Assembly: GCA_030068145.1 (NCBI GenBank)
Contig: JAPJBO010000343.1
Coordinates: 124,001-188,000 of the forward strand
Length of the DNA: 64,000 nt
Origin: Diplonema papillatum
Taxonomy: Eukaryota > Euglenozoa > Diplonemea > Diplonemida > Diplonemidae
Reading direction: 5' to 3'
Positions within the stretch are counted from its first letter, which is position 1. Every line of letters begins with the position of its first letter. The notes beneath the pieces are model-generated. The model ran no database searches. It saw only the letters and a program-made list of their open reading frames with translations, and was not told the origin of the DNA. Made by a program: the position numbers and the translations under genes. Positions 39,055 through 49,975 of this stretch are shown piece after piece.

Positions 39055-39290
39055 CAGAGACGCAGCATTGCCTCCTCTAGTAGACGCATCTCTTTAAGAG
39101 CTATGAACAGCCCTGACAGCCCAGACTCACACCGCTGTCCTGTCTGCATGTTCCGCGTTGATGATGGCTCGCCATATGTGTCCGTGGCGTACACGGCGCA
39201 GACGGGACCAGTGCGGTGTTGAGCACATATCCATTTCCAAGCACGTCCTTGCAACCTCCCCGACAGTCTCACGAAACACGTCCACTCATC
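39055..39290 (+). repeat. Repeat pair with 49735-49975 (possible old exon)
   Basis: Shares ACTCACACCGCTGTCC, GTTCCGCG(T/C)(T/C)GATGATG, TATGTGTCCGT and CCATTTCC(A)AAGCACGT with 49735-49975. In one frame both encode FR-x-DD-x2-PYVSVA, so the pair may descend from a coding exon. Confidence 0.5.
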
Positions 39291-40600
39291 CCCAGTCGAA
39301 ACTTCCGAAACAACCAGCAAGAGTACCCTTTTCTCGCTGGGTCTGTGTCCTGGCTTCCTGTCGCCCTGGCAGTGAAATACACCTTCGCGGCCATGTACCG
39401 CGTGAAGACAAAAAGACGCCCTTTCCCCCCTCGCTTTGTCGCCCTGTCCATGCCCAATCCTCGTTTTCGGGTCAGGTGCCGCAAAAACGAGGACATGTCG
39501 TTCTCTTGTAAAGCTTGGCGAACTCGGTGATACAACGATGAGTGATGGAGATGGTTGTACCTCTCGTCGGCAGAAGAGTCAGCGGCAGTGGAACAGGCGA
39601 TGGTTGGCGCTGTAGGTCATGCGATGATTGAGGTCACGAGACCCAGTCCAAATCGACGCAGGCGAGATTGATGTATTCGCTTGAGGACACATAGTTTTTG
39701 CGATACCCAGCAACTAGCTCACTTGCATACTTGTTACAGCTAAAAGGAACGTTGGCAGCGGTTTAATCTGAACAGTGCGATTTGAAAAAACAAACATATT
39801 TGCCTCAAACAGCCACCCCAAAGAGGAACCAACACACCGGGGTGGGCTCTCTGACACACGCCGCAAAGAAAGCCGCCCCCGAGTTCGAAGCGAAGACCTT
39901 CGCTCTAACCAGTTGCGTTCTCTGGTTGCCACTAAGCGCTTCCCAAGAAGACGCAGCAGGGAACCCTGAAATACCGGTTCTTTGCATCCCTCAAAAGTAC
40001 CGTTTTCACGAAGAAAAGCAATAATTGCAACAAGCGACGAAGTACCGATTTCTGCGACCCGGCAACACACAAAGCAGTCCAAGCCTCGAAACCGAAAAGA
40101 ACCGGCACACCGAAGAGCAGAACAACGGGCGAACAGACGAACGTTGATTTCTTTTGCGAAAGCATCGACCGAAAAGATAAAAAAGAAACAAATAACGCTA
40201 GAAACAGCAAAAAGATAAAGACAAAGCACATCAGAAACAACAATTTCCGGGGGGTGTTTCCTTCCTTGTATCCAGGAGAGCCGCGAAAAGCTATTGTGAG
40301 AGCCTTGTGAATCGGTCGTGGGATCCCACTGTTCCCACACCCGCCAACACCTGCTGTTGACCACGCCCATTTAAACGAATTCTCACAATCTCGCACCAGC
40401 CTCCGCCGCTGTTCCAACAGCAGCTGTCGATTCTGTTTCTGCATTTCTTTGTCGGTGTGTCGATTCTGTAGTTCCGTTTTCTGTATCTGAAAGAACGAAT
40501 ATCGAAAGAACGCTGCGAAGTCTTCCCCCGGCAGCTGCCGAAGCTTGCCTGTGGTCTTGTCTGTGATATTTACCGCGGGTTCTTCCCTGGTTGAAACTCC
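39291..40600. other. Unassigned spacer
   Basis: No gene seen. Positions 39825-39860 (GGAACCAACACACCGGGGTG) resemble 25640-25680 and 50355-50395, a minor dispersed repeat. Confidence 0.4.
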
Positions 40601-40605
40601 TAGCT

Positions 40606-40770
40606 TGGGATCTGTCATACTAGGATTTGCTTCCGACAGTGGTCTTGTGGGTCCTTCGTGGGTGTTGAGGATCTGTCCTACTGGGACTTGCTTCCGACAG
40701 TGGTTTTGCGGGTCCTTCGTGGGTTGAACTACCAGGATCTGTACTACCACTGCGACCTGCTTTGCGGGAC
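40606..40770 (+). repeat. Tandem repeat, ~60-65-bp unit, 2.5 copies
   Basis: GGATCTGTC(A/C)TACT(A/G)GGA, TTGCTTCCGACAGTGGT and GGGTCCTTCGTGGGT repeat at 40607 and 40669, with a partial third from 40736. It lies 100 bp upstream of the receptor-cyclase ATG. Confidence 0.8.
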
Positions 40771-40867
40771 CCAGAGGGGGGCGCGGTATCTTAGGGAGTT
40801 GTACCGCTAGGGTACACTCGGGTCCGTGTCTCAAAACTGTTTTTTTTTTCGTTCTCTCTTTTGAATC

Positions 40868-41797
40868 ATGATTCTTCGGGTTGGCGTCCGGTCAGCGACA
40901 TTGACGGTGATTGTGCTGCTGTTGTGCGTGATGACGATCCTGGTGTCGGTGCTGTCTGTAAGTACGACGACGAATGCGGTCGAAAACGCGCGGACAGTGG
41001 GCGATGATGCCGTCGCGTTGTGCCTGGAAGGTGGCAGGCAGAACGTGATGTCGATCGTGTCTTTCTACGTCAGCAGCACGCTCAACGAGGCCACCGCATC
41101 CGTCGACAGCTTCTTGCAGGTCTTCGAGAACGCGTTGAAAACGCACCACGAGTTCGTGAAAGGCGTGCACCCAGACGTGGTGACCTCGCCCACTTGGCTG
41201 ACCGACACCCTTCGCCAGTCCCTCTTTGCCACGCACCAGCATCTGAGCAGCCAAGGAGGGTATTTCGCTGCGTCGGCGGTGTATCCCTTCTCGCCCAATT
41301 CACTGCCGGCCTGGGGCGGGCTGCTCGTGTATTTCAGCGTCTTGCGCATCCCGCTGCTGAACGCGCAGTTCCCCGATGACTACAACGAGCAGGCCGTGTT
41401 GGAGTCGCGCGAGCAGGGCACGAACAAGTTCCAGGACAACAACCGCACCTCGTTCACCTTAGGGAGCACGGACAGCTTGGGATACCTGGACGATAAAGAT
41501 GGCAACCAGACCGACTGCCTGGCCCCCGGGTTTAACCTCGAGGGCAATGTCATTGGCGTCTGTGAGGTTTCCGCGGACCTGTGGTTCACGGCTGAGCTGA
41601 AAGAGGAACTTGGGCGGGCCATCGACAACGCGCAGTACGACGACGGCGCGCCGCTGCACGAGCCGGACATGGTCAGCTTCTCGCCCATCATCGGCGTCGT
41701 CGACGGCGATCTCACCATGCTGCTGTCGCTCACCTGGACGCACCCCGAAATGATCAACCGGTACCCGCGCCAGAACCACCGCGTCGGCAGCATTTTG
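40868..41797 (+). CDS. Receptor-type nucleotidyl-cyclase homologue, exon 1 (N-terminal TM and sensor domain)
   Basis: First of four exons (40868-41797, 42501-43361, 43491-43838, 45260-45676), all phase 0, giving 852 residues before an open 3' end. Residues 11-31 are a TM helix (LTVIVLLLCVMTILVSVLSV). The rest is an extracellular dCache-like sensor (YFAASAVYPFSPNS, FTLGSTDSLGYLD, LTMLLSLTWTHPEM). Exon 1 ends GGCAGCATTTTG|GTGTGG. Two-TM sensors with a cytoplasmic cyclase-like domain are known from several protists, notably Euglenozoa. The start ATG follows a T-run and is the first in frame. The ligand is unknown. Confidence 0.8.
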
Positions 41798-41814
41798 GTG
41801 TGGAACCGCCTTCC

Positions 41815-42030
41815 TTTTTCTTTTTGTATAGGCACCCGCTTTGAAGGAAATGCTTGAGGAGTCTGCGAAGATCAAAGGAGGTAAATGTGCTGTAGCCCAC
41901 ACGAAACGCAGGTAAATCTGGGTTTAGTGGGCGGGCGTAAGCGTTCAAAAAAGACTCACTTTGTAGTTGTATTGTTTCCCCCCCCTCTAGCCTCCTTCGA
42001 AATGAGCACAAGGCAGTCCCTCGAGTATTT
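41815..42030 (+). repeat. Repeat R1, full, at an intron 5' end
   Basis: Starts 17 bp after the donor GT at 41798 (TTTTTGTATAGGCACCCGCT) and ends TCCCTCGAGTATTT. It makes up nearly a third of cyclase intron 1 (41798-42500). Confidence 0.8.
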
Positions 42031-42414
42031 TATTTCCAAACCAATCTGGCGGGTTGCCCCTTTGAATGTGTTGTGCGAGGCTCAAAAACCGTGGGCGCGG
42101 CGTGTTCTGATCAGAATTCCAACCCTGAAAATTAAATGATCAACCGCGCACGCACGAACAGAAACGAAGCGCTTGTCTTTCTGAGCAACCCACAGAAAGG
42201 GCTTGCATGGCGCTGCCAGTCAATATTTGATTCTGCGACAGAGTTTCTCTACATTCGCAGATGAACAGTTGTCAGTTTCTTTCACTCTGTCATCATTGCT
42301 TGAGATTTTGCAAAAAGCAGGTGCTCATACAAGAATGGAACGCCGTCACAGGCAACTGACAACTGACAGAGCGATTATCGCCGGAATTGGTTGTGCGTGC
42401 CGTGGGGAAGTTAG

Positions 42415-42490
42415 CCTGTCAGTGAGTGAACATGATGATTGTTAGGCTAACCTCCTCAAACACGCTGCCAGCGTTCTCTTTCGAGTTTAC
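42415..42490 (-). repeat. Dispersed repeat R6, minus-strand copy
   Basis: Reverse complement of the 11493 and 11868 copies (GAGAACGCTGGCAGCGTGTT). It ends about 10 bp before the acceptor of cyclase exon 2. Confidence 0.7.
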
Positions 42491-42500
42491 AATTACTTAG

Positions 42501-43361
42501 TTGCGCATCACGAAACAAATGCAGGTTGGGATCAAGACGCAGGCGATGCAAGACGCGATCGCCGCTCAGCGCATCCCCGAAGGCTCCGTGCTGTACGTCC
42601 TGCAGCAGAACTTGTGGACGGGCATTTCCGGCGAAATGGTGGCCTGCAGCGACGGTCACGTGAGCGAAGTCGACCCCGCAAACGCTCGGAAGGTGCGCCC
42701 CGTGCACATCGAGAGCCACTCCGACCCTGTCGTCTCCAGCCACGGGAAGCACGTGTTCGCCGATGTTGAAGGAGGTTACCCGGGCGCGATCAACCAGACG
42801 AAGGATGACTACTTGGAGTGGCAGTTCAACAAGACACTGTACGTGTGGGGTGCGTCGTCGGTGAGCAGGGAGGGCGGGCTTGAGCTGTACGCGGTTGTGG
42901 TGATGTCTCGGGACACGATTCTGGACGATTTGAACCAGATCCTGCAGCCGATCGAAGAGCAGAACGCTGCCGCGAAACGCCGGGAGGATGAGCGCTTCGC
43001 TGAGAGCCTGATCATCATGTTCGTCAGCATCACCGGCGTGGCGGGTTTTCTGCTGGTGCTGGCGTTCTTCGCAACCCGTGTGATAACGCGGCCGTTGCTG
43101 TATCTGGAGCAGGACATGGCCAACGTGGCTCACATGAGGCTCGAGGCGGTGAACCTGACGAGACCTCTATCGCGGCTGCACGAAGTCAATCACATGGAAG
43201 AGTCGTTCCGGGCAATGGTCGACAACCTCAACGAGTTCCGGAACTTCATTCCCCGGGCCGTCTTCGTTGACGACGGCGACGCCTTCGAGTCTCTCATGTC
43301 TTCGACGAGAGACGCGCCCCAAACCCCCGTCTCTCTCTCATCCTTGAACAGCGGCAGCAGG
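42501..43361 (+). CDS. Receptor-type cyclase homologue, exon 2 (sensor end, TM2, HAMP-like linker)
   Basis: Residues 311-597. The acceptor is TTACTTAG (42500). It completes the sensor (GSVLYVLQQNLWTGISGEMV, YGxVVMSRDTILDDL-type end), then TM2 at about 480-503 (LIIMFVSITGVAGFLLVLAFF) and a HAMP-like linker (TRPLLYLEQDMANVAHMRLE, EESFRAMVDNLNEFRNFIP). The donor is AGG|GTACGT at 43362, phase 0. Confidence 0.8.
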
Positions 43362-43490
43362 GTACGTCTTTCATTTCGACCTTTTGGCAGCTGAAAAGGG
43401 CTAAAAAAACAAGGAACTTCAAAAGGAACCTCGTGTTGTGTCAAAGATGAGGTGTCACCACAAACAGTCACACACACACACGACACACAG

Positions 43491-43838
43491 CAAGCCGTCA
43501 CTTTTGGCGGCAACTCGAACGTTACCCCGACGCGAGAAGAAAGGTCGAACAGCACGCACGTCGCCATGAAACGTAAGTCACTCTCTATCCTGCTCATGAA
43601 CGTGGTCCACTGGCACCGAATGGACCTCTCCAACGAACGGTTGGCGGCCTTCCACACGGAGTTCCTGGTTCAGATTCTTCAGGCAGTCCAGGCACACAAG
43701 GGCATTCCCGACACGTTCCTGGGCGACCGTCTCATGGCTTCTTTCAATGCCATCAGCAATGCCCCGTCATACAAGTACGCCGCCGTCGCCGCAGGGACCG
43801 CCGCCCGAGAGGCGCTCGCGACTGAAGAACTCGTGAAG
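43491..43838 (+). CDS. Receptor-type cyclase homologue, exon 3 (first half of the cyclase-like domain)
   Basis: Residues 598-713, between a CACACACAG acceptor and AAG|GTATGT. Intron 2 is only 129 bp. The domain's first strand reads LSILLMNVVHWHRMD: the first metal-binding Asp of class III cyclases is Asn (N634). The second (GDRLMASFNAI, D676) is kept. Confidence 0.78.
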
Positions 43839-44489
43839 GTATGTTGATTGCATAGACATGAGGAAGTCACCTTTCCATCTAAGTGGGTCCGCAAAGCCTT
43901 CCTGCTGCCTGCAGATGTCAGGTGGCAGAGGGCAGCAGGGAGGCAAGCGAACTGATCCTCGTGCAATTGTTTTCGCAAGCTTGTGCGCCGCGAAAGAGCC
44001 CAAGATGGTCGAGCCGAAAGACTGGCTCTCCAAACCTAAGAACGACCTAAAAGGACCCTCAAGCAGAAAAAGAGGGGTCGCACTCGCCCCATACCAGTTG
44101 GTCTAGGGCACGTGCATCTACTACATGCACAGGATGTGTTATGCTCGGGGTGTTCCTGTTCCACGTGTTCAGGATTCTTCGGCCGAAAGCCTTCTTCAGA
44201 TGGCCCCTCTTTGGGTGCCGTTTTCGAGTTTTGTGACGGAAAGCGGCCTCCAAGCGGCAGCATCATCGTTTTCGCGAAAGCGATGAGAAATCATCCCCCT
44301 GCGTGCAAATGAACGGAGGTAGCACCAACTACCATACCAACGGACCACCGCAAAAAATTTCGAGACTGGAGGTCCTATGAACATGCAATGTGAATAGCCT
44401 CTATTCGAGCCAACCCGGCTTTTGTCTATGAAAAAGTGTATTGTTTTTGGACTGGATAATAGTGCGGAGCAAGTTTTTTTCCCCCTGAC

Positions 44490-44565
44490 AAAATGCATAC
44501 GGGTAGCAGAGTGAGCTGGCGCCGGCCTTCAGCCCGGGTTCGAACCCCGCCCCTCACACTTTTCC
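44490..44565 (+). other. tRNA-like remnant
   Basis: A box-A-like TAGCAGAGTGAGCTGG lies 25 bp before a perfect T-arm hairpin with a B box (CGGGTTCGAACCCCG). There is no room for an anticodon arm and the acceptor ends do not pair well, so it is not a tRNA. A Pol III-type remnant, as in SINEs, is possible. Confidence 0.3.
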
Positions 44566-44749
44566 GGGAAGATTGTTTTTGAGGTTTGTTGGGTTTCGGG
44601 GTCGAATGCGCCCGAAATTGCGTTTTTTGCGGAGTTTCTCATTATCTCGCGGTATTTGGGTCACCCCGGGAAACGGAGTCGGGGGGGGTCCGGGGGGGTC
44701 TCCCCGGATATTGGCGCCGAACTTGCCATCACAGGCCAAACTTTCTACA

Positions 44750-44945
44750 CGCCGAACTCAGCATCACCAGAACCCGAACTGCTTCATCAGAACTTAGCTT
44801 CGCCCGAACTTTGCTTCGCCCGAACTCAGCTGCGCCCGAACTTTGCTTCACCGGAACTTTGCTTCGCCCGAACTCTGCTTCGCCCGAACTCATCTGCGCC
44901 CGAACTTTGCTTCACCAGAACTTAGCTTCGCCCGAACTTTACTGT
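44750..44945 (+). repeat. 15-16-bp minisatellite (about 13 units)
   Basis: Units of GAACTTTGCTTCGCCC with variants (CTCAGCTGCGCCC, TTAGCTTCGCC). It is imperfect, so older than the array at 38208. Confidence 0.85.
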
Positions 44946-45259
44946 TTACCGAACTGTAACTGCTGCCTCCAGTCTCGCCCCGCGCCGGCCTTTAGCCGAG
45001 CGCACGTACTTTAGCCACATACAATGTGTGAACCGCCGAAGTAGGACCTTCTGATCATGATCATTTGCCAATTCGCCACTTGAAACCACGTCCGGGATTT
45101 GGGCTCAGGGGTAGTGCGGTCAACGAAAACTCTAGGTTCCCTTTGTATTTTCTCCTATCCTCTCTCGCTGTTTCTTGTCTCTACTTATTCCTCTTGACCA
45201 GCACCAATACCAACGACTCCCTGCGTGCGACGTACCCGCAAATCCGAAACACCGCACAG

Positions 45260-45676
45260 CTTTCGTTCTCGGTGGCTTCCGGCGACGGTCGCATTGGGAC
45301 GATGGGTGCCGCGAACATGAAGAAAGTGACGATCTTCTCGACGGTGATTCCGTGGGCTGCCGCGCTCGAGAGGCTGAACAAACAGTGCAACACGACCGGC
45401 CTGACCGACGCGTACACGTCGCGGGAGGTTGACCAGAAGTTCTGCGTGCGGTGCATGGGCAAGGCGGTGTACCCCAAGCGGTCCAAAAACCCGCTCTCCG
45501 TGTACGAGATCCTGAGCGCCACGCAGTGGTCGCAGCAGGAGTGGATGTACCAACTGCAGGAGGGCGAGCAGGCCAACCCGTACACGACCTGGAACGCCGC
45601 GTGGGACGCAGTCTTCCGCAGTCAATGGGAAGTCGCGCGCGAGAAGCTGAAGGCATTCATTGGCCCTAAGGACAAG
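45260..45676 (+). CDS. Receptor-type cyclase homologue, exon 4 (second half of the cyclase-like domain)
   Basis: Residues 714-852. The acceptor is ACCGCACAG (45259), the only one near that keeps phase 0; an upstream AG at 45201 would shift it. LSFSVASGDGRIGTMGAANM matches the family's strand before the catalytic loop, but the loop TVIPWAAALERL has Pro744 and Ala748 where active cyclases have Asn and Arg, so catalysis is unlikely. The tail (YPKRSKNPLSVYEIL, then a helical segment) is typical of such proteins. The donor AAG|GTTTGT at 45677 means at least one more exon, which I did not find. Confidence 0.78.
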
Positions 45677-45679
45677 GTT

Positions 45680-45872
45680 TGTCCTATTTAACAGCGCCTG
45701 CTCTGTGTGAGAATACTCCGCCAATTGCGAATTGCACAAAGCGGGGGATGCTTTACCTCCAACACACAGCTATATCTCTCAAGGGTACAAGCAACGAAAA
45801 CGTGGGTAGTTGTGTTGTTTCTCCCCTGCTCGCCTCCTTTGGAAAACGAGCCCAGCGCGATACCTCCGATTG
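45680..45872 (+). repeat. Degenerate R1 at an intron 5' end
   Basis: AACAGCGCCTGCTCTGTGTG, AATACTCCGCCAATTGCGAA, GTGGGTAGTTGTGTTGTTTC and CCTCCTTTGGAAAACGAGCC track R1 in order at low identity. It starts directly after the exon 4 donor. Confidence 0.55.
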
Positions 45873-45894
45873 TGATTAACCACTTAAGGACGAT

Positions 45895-46180
45895 CGACAC
45901 TGCACCCTACGGGGAAAAGACACTGCACCCCACGGGGAAAAGACACTGCACCTACGGGGAAAAGACACTGCACCCCACGGGGAAAAGACACTGCACCCCA
46001 CGGGGAAAAGACACTGCACCCCACGGGGAAAAGACACTGCACCCACGGGGAAGAGACACTGCACCCCTGCACCCCACGGGGAAAAGACACTGCACCCACG
46101 GGGAAGAGACACTGCACCCCTGCACCCCACGGGGAAAAGACACTGCACCCACGGGGAAAAGACACTGCACCCACGGACTG
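45895..46180 (+). repeat. 23-bp minisatellite (about 12 units)
   Basis: Unit CCCCACGGGGAAAAGACACT plus GCA, with one-base and eight-base length variants. The CCCCACGGGG core is nearly self-complementary. No coding value; frames through it are repeats of the unit. Confidence 0.95.
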
Positions 46181-47040
46181 CACTCCACTGGACGACGGGG
46201 GGCGAGTCTTCGACCAGGACCCGAAGCTGTGCCCCAGAGTGGCCAAGGCGGGTGCTTCGGAACAGCTCGTCAGGCCGAGCTCTCGCTGTGCAAAGACCTC
46301 TAAGCTTTCGCCACACAGAAACCCCCGTGCAAACGCTTGAGCGCGTCGCGGAATCCCGTTTCCTTTCCACCATTTGACACAAACGCGATGCTTCCTAGTT
46401 ACACTCTTTACAAGAGTTAGAGAGGGTGGTATTACGCAAGCATCCAGGCTGTTTCCTCCTTCTTTTGTTTGCACTCCCCCCTACACACACACAGGGCTTT
46501 GAACGGCTGGCAAGTGTTCTAGAGTGCGAACGGTACGAACCGACTGACACTCTGTCATTCGCATGCTTGTAGGCGGCCGAACTTACCGCCGCTGGTTGCT
46601 TTCGGAGATGAGTATCGCAAGACGGACCCTGCGATGGTTGGTTGCTACCTGCCGCCGATGTGCCCAGCTCACGCCGCATTAGCAGGGGTCTTTTTAAGGG
46701 GTTTTCAGAACCCGCAACCTCGTGCTGCCCCTCGCAGTGTATTGGCCAAGTCTAAAGACGCAGCCAGCGTAATATGGTGGTTGATAAAGATCACTACCCG
46801 GAGGAAGAAACGTGGTAGAAGAGCAGGGAGAAGTGCACTGGCACGCACAAACTAGATCTTTAGGTTTCTTTTTTTCGAGACATTGCAACGTAATTCCAAA
46901 AATGTAAGCCTGAGCAATGAGCGAACCAACACCAATCTGAAGATCATGTCACTGTCACAGTTTACATGTCCGTGCTTCACATATGGAGATCCCTAACTCA
47001 GGTGAAAACGAAGAAGAACAACCTGAAGAGAGGGCTCGCA
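46181..47040. other. Unassigned spacer
   Basis: Searched for the next cyclase exon. The best stretch is 46570-46680, with a TGTAG acceptor and about 100 open bases, but it has no clear similarity to the family. Nothing is supported. Confidence 0.35.
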
Positions 47041-47045
47041 GAAGT

Positions 47046-47205
47046 AAAGGGGGGGGGGTCGAATAGTAACAGTTATTTGACACGCGTCTGATTGTGTTCA
47101 ACCACTACCACTATTTGATCCTGCTGCTGTTCGGCTACTCGGAACTTTTTTTAGTATTCGACAAATCGAAACAACGCAGGTGTTATTATGCGACCCCCCC
47201 TTTAT
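47046..47205. mobile_element. Short inverted-repeat element with G-run ends (MITE-like)
   Basis: TAAAGGGGGGGGGGTCGAAT...TAACA at the left and TGTTATTATGCGACCCCCCC...TTTA at the right are inverted over about 23 bp, 160 bp apart. No target duplication seen. It is similar in style to the larger element at 54207-55821. Confidence 0.5.
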
Positions 47206-47248
47206 GCAAATGCTGCAGGGACTGGGTGAGTAGCAACTTCAGTGCACG

Positions 47249-47368
47249 GTGAGGTCCAGCCTCAGAATTATTTCAAGGGTGTAAATCCACACCCGAAAAG
47301 CGGGTGTGACACCCGCTTTTGAACTCCAGCTTTAACTCCAGCTTCTGAGGCTGGACTTCACCGTGTGC
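47249..47368. repeat. 120-bp imperfect palindrome
   Basis: GCACGGTGAGGTCCAGCCTC at the left and its reverse complement (GAGGCTGGACTTCACCGTGT) at the right. A second hairpin (CACCCGAAAAGCGGGTG) lies inside. A related right arm is at 48435-48462 (GAGGCTGGACTCCACCGTGT), whose left arm is mostly lost. Confidence 0.7.
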
Positions 47369-47369
47369 G

Positions 47370-49113
47370 ATTGCGAGAGTCAGTAAGACCCCCCGTCCCC
47401 CCTGGGGCAGGGTTTTGTTTAAACAGCAACTAAGATTTTCCCTCTTAAAAGCAGGATTCTGCTCAAACACTTAACTAAAACTGTCCCGCCTTTTCTCGAT
47501 CACAAAACCAAAACAACGAAGGACAGCGAAATGATCGTGACCTTTAATGGTTTCGGCGGCCTTTTCGTGAACATCCTTCCACAAACTCGCGGTTTCAAAA
47601 CATGGCTCCAGTGATGCAAACACCGCACGCTCCATGATTTAGACATTTTCTCCCCTTCTTGAAGAGAGAAAGAGAAGAATACAGCATCCGTACAGTTATG
47701 CGAAAGGGAACATTCGGAACAACGGTAGCACACGAAGCAACACACTACAAACCAAACTAACCAAAGGTTTGGGTTGTACAAACGAAGATCAGGCAGTCTT
47801 CTAAATCATTCATCATCGTTGACTTCGTTGGTCAGTTGATCCGATTGCCCGCTGTTGGTTTACCGGTGCAACACCTTAACTCGGAAACTGTTCTTTACTA
47901 TTCTTGCGGTCTACATTGTGACGAAAAGGCTAAAAAAGCAAAAGGTCGAAGGACGCCAATCTGTACGCCCGTACGGGATCGTCGGAAACACATAACGCAG
48001 GCAGCGTGGTTTGGTGGTTGACCAGAGTTCCCGACACCAATGGTGAACCCAACGGGAAATATCGATCACCATTCTTTGTGAAAACAAAGGTCCTTTTAAG
48101 AAGTTTCGCCAACTGCAGCGAGTGTGCGCGTGCAGAGAGGGGTATCTGAACCGATAGCAGGGGGAAAAGGCTTGATGGAGAACCCTGCACCTACCTTCTG
48201 TTGCTTTGTCGGCAGCGCCGATTGGTGTAAGAAACACATTCTGCCAACTACAGGGCACGCCGAACTATTCGGTGTCTTACTATGGAGTGGGGCCCGGGTG
48301 GAGGGGGGCAGTGTTGAAACTGCATAATGAGGTTCAGAAACTGGAGTTAAAGAGGGTGTGCCCGAGAGTCTCACCCGAAAGAAGCAGGTTGCAACCAAAA
48401 CGCGTGTAAATACACTCCCGCTTTTTCAACTCCCGCTCCTGAGGCTGGACTCCACCGTGTACATTCTGGCCAATCTGAGGGCAGAAAAAAATTCTCCCCT
48501 TGATGCCAGCATCAAACATACATGAGTGACAACTGCCTCAACACTAAACTACGATGTTCCCCCCTTGTCCCATTCAAAAGTGCTACACGTGGCCCCACTG
48601 GCAAGTGTCTCAAAAGATGCGTGCCCTGTTTCTAAATTTGCGCGTGTGAAAGAGTAGGCACCACAGGGAGTCTGGTTTATTTGTGCGCACTGCCTTTTTC
48701 GTGCATGGACTATTGACTCTCCAATCACCAGCCTCGATATTCAAGCTACCGGACGCGTTTTCTTCTTTGCATTTTCGGTACAGCGAGTTGCACATGCAAA
48801 AAGAAAACGAAGCCAGCAGAAACTTTGTCTCTTGATTAGTGCTAATAAAGAAATGAAAACAAAACTGCATTCCCGCGAAGAAGACTTGATGCTAGCATCA
48901 ACCATACAGAAGAGGTAAGATTCTGCCCAAACACTAAACTAAGAATTCTTCCCCGGAGGTGTGTATTCTGCACACGCGAAAAACCAGATTATTTTGCATT
49001 ATCATTTAGCCATCGTTGATCAGTTGATGCTGGTCGTCCGTGACTTCGTTTCAGTGCAAGCCTAAACACCACTGTTTTTGGTAGTAACATCGTAAATCGT
49101 CGAAGGAAGAAAC
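47370..49113. other. Spacer with repeat R5 copies
   Basis: R5 copies lie at 48492-48570 and 48872-48965, with a remnant at 47445-47490 (TCTGCTCAAACACTTAACTA). No supported gene. Confidence 0.5.
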
Positions 49114-49195
49114 GGAACGTTAGCAGAACGTTTGGGAAGAGAATGGCCTAACGACCATATTCGCTCGTATGAACAAGCTAGTCCTCCCCCCGGCT
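49114..49195 (+). repeat. Dispersed repeat R6, diverged copy
   Basis: CGGAACGTTAGCAGAACGTT, TGGGAAGAGAATGGCCTAAC and GACCATATTCGCTCGTATGA follow the 11493 copy. Confidence 0.55.
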
Positions 49196-49734
49196 CACAA
49201 ACAAAAAAAAGACTGGCACTTACGCGACCGACATTCGCAGCCCTGGGGAGAAATTCCCGTTGTAAACCTGCCCGGCAGACACTACAAACAATAGCGCCTC
49301 TTCTTGCGGAGTCTACTCCTGAAGACCCGTCGTGGGGGAAAGGGCCCCACAGGCTTCAGGGGCCAACGACACTGGGCGCGGTGCAACCCCGACCCGTCAA
49401 TCTCGCCTCTTCAACGCCGTGCCAGAGGTCTCCAGTTTTAATCCATTCAGGACGCCCAACCAAGCTATCGGTGCAGAAGGCTTCAGAGGGGCGAATAGTT
49501 GAACCTGTTGTGAATCTTACTCGGTTTTGGGCAGACAAAAAGCGGGGGTACTCGTAAAGGATATTCCGTCCGTCGGGTCCTCGTCGATGAAGTACATGAC
49601 CGTTGCACGTTCACTTGCCGTTGCCATAACTAGTTCACAAGCGGTATCACACGAATGCCACTTGTTGGTAGTGTTAGTGGTGTTGACGTGTTTCGAACAC
49701 GTGAGTTAGCTTGTTATTGCGTATTCGACCTGTT

Positions 49735-49975
49735 CTCCCCGTGACGGATTTGCGTGCTCTGGTAGCACGGGTCCTGGCTGTGAAGAGCTACGAACAGCAA
49801 ACCAGACTCACACCGCTGTCCTATGTGCAGACACTCAGGTTCCGCGCCGATGATGATCCGCCTTATGTGTCCGTCGCTTCAAGGACCGAAACACGGCGCA
49901 GACGCGGCCTTTGCGGTTTCGAGCTCGTATCCATTCCCCAAGCACGTTCTTGCACCTCCCCCGATCCCCGATGTA
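49735..49975 (+). repeat. Repeat pair with 39055-39290 (possible old exon)
   Basis: The better preserved copy. It is open over about 80 codons (VLAVKSYEQQTRLTPLSYVQ, FRADDDPPYVSVASRTETRR). No domain is recognised and no splice sites stand out. Confidence 0.5.

Larger units (their letters stand above)
43839..45259. other. Cyclase intron 3
   Basis: GT-AG intron of 1,421 bp. It holds a short tandem repeat (44750-44945) and a tRNA-like remnant (44490-44565). No other gene seen. Confidence 0.6.

Noticed and set aside
38208-46180. Regular arrays considered as CRISPR
   Set aside because: The units are contiguous minisatellites without unique spacers, in a eukaryotic setting.
46570-46680. Possible exon 5 of the cyclase gene
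   Set aside because: An acceptor-like TGTAG and ~100 open bases exist, but phase 0 gives a stop after twelve codons and the other phases show no similarity.
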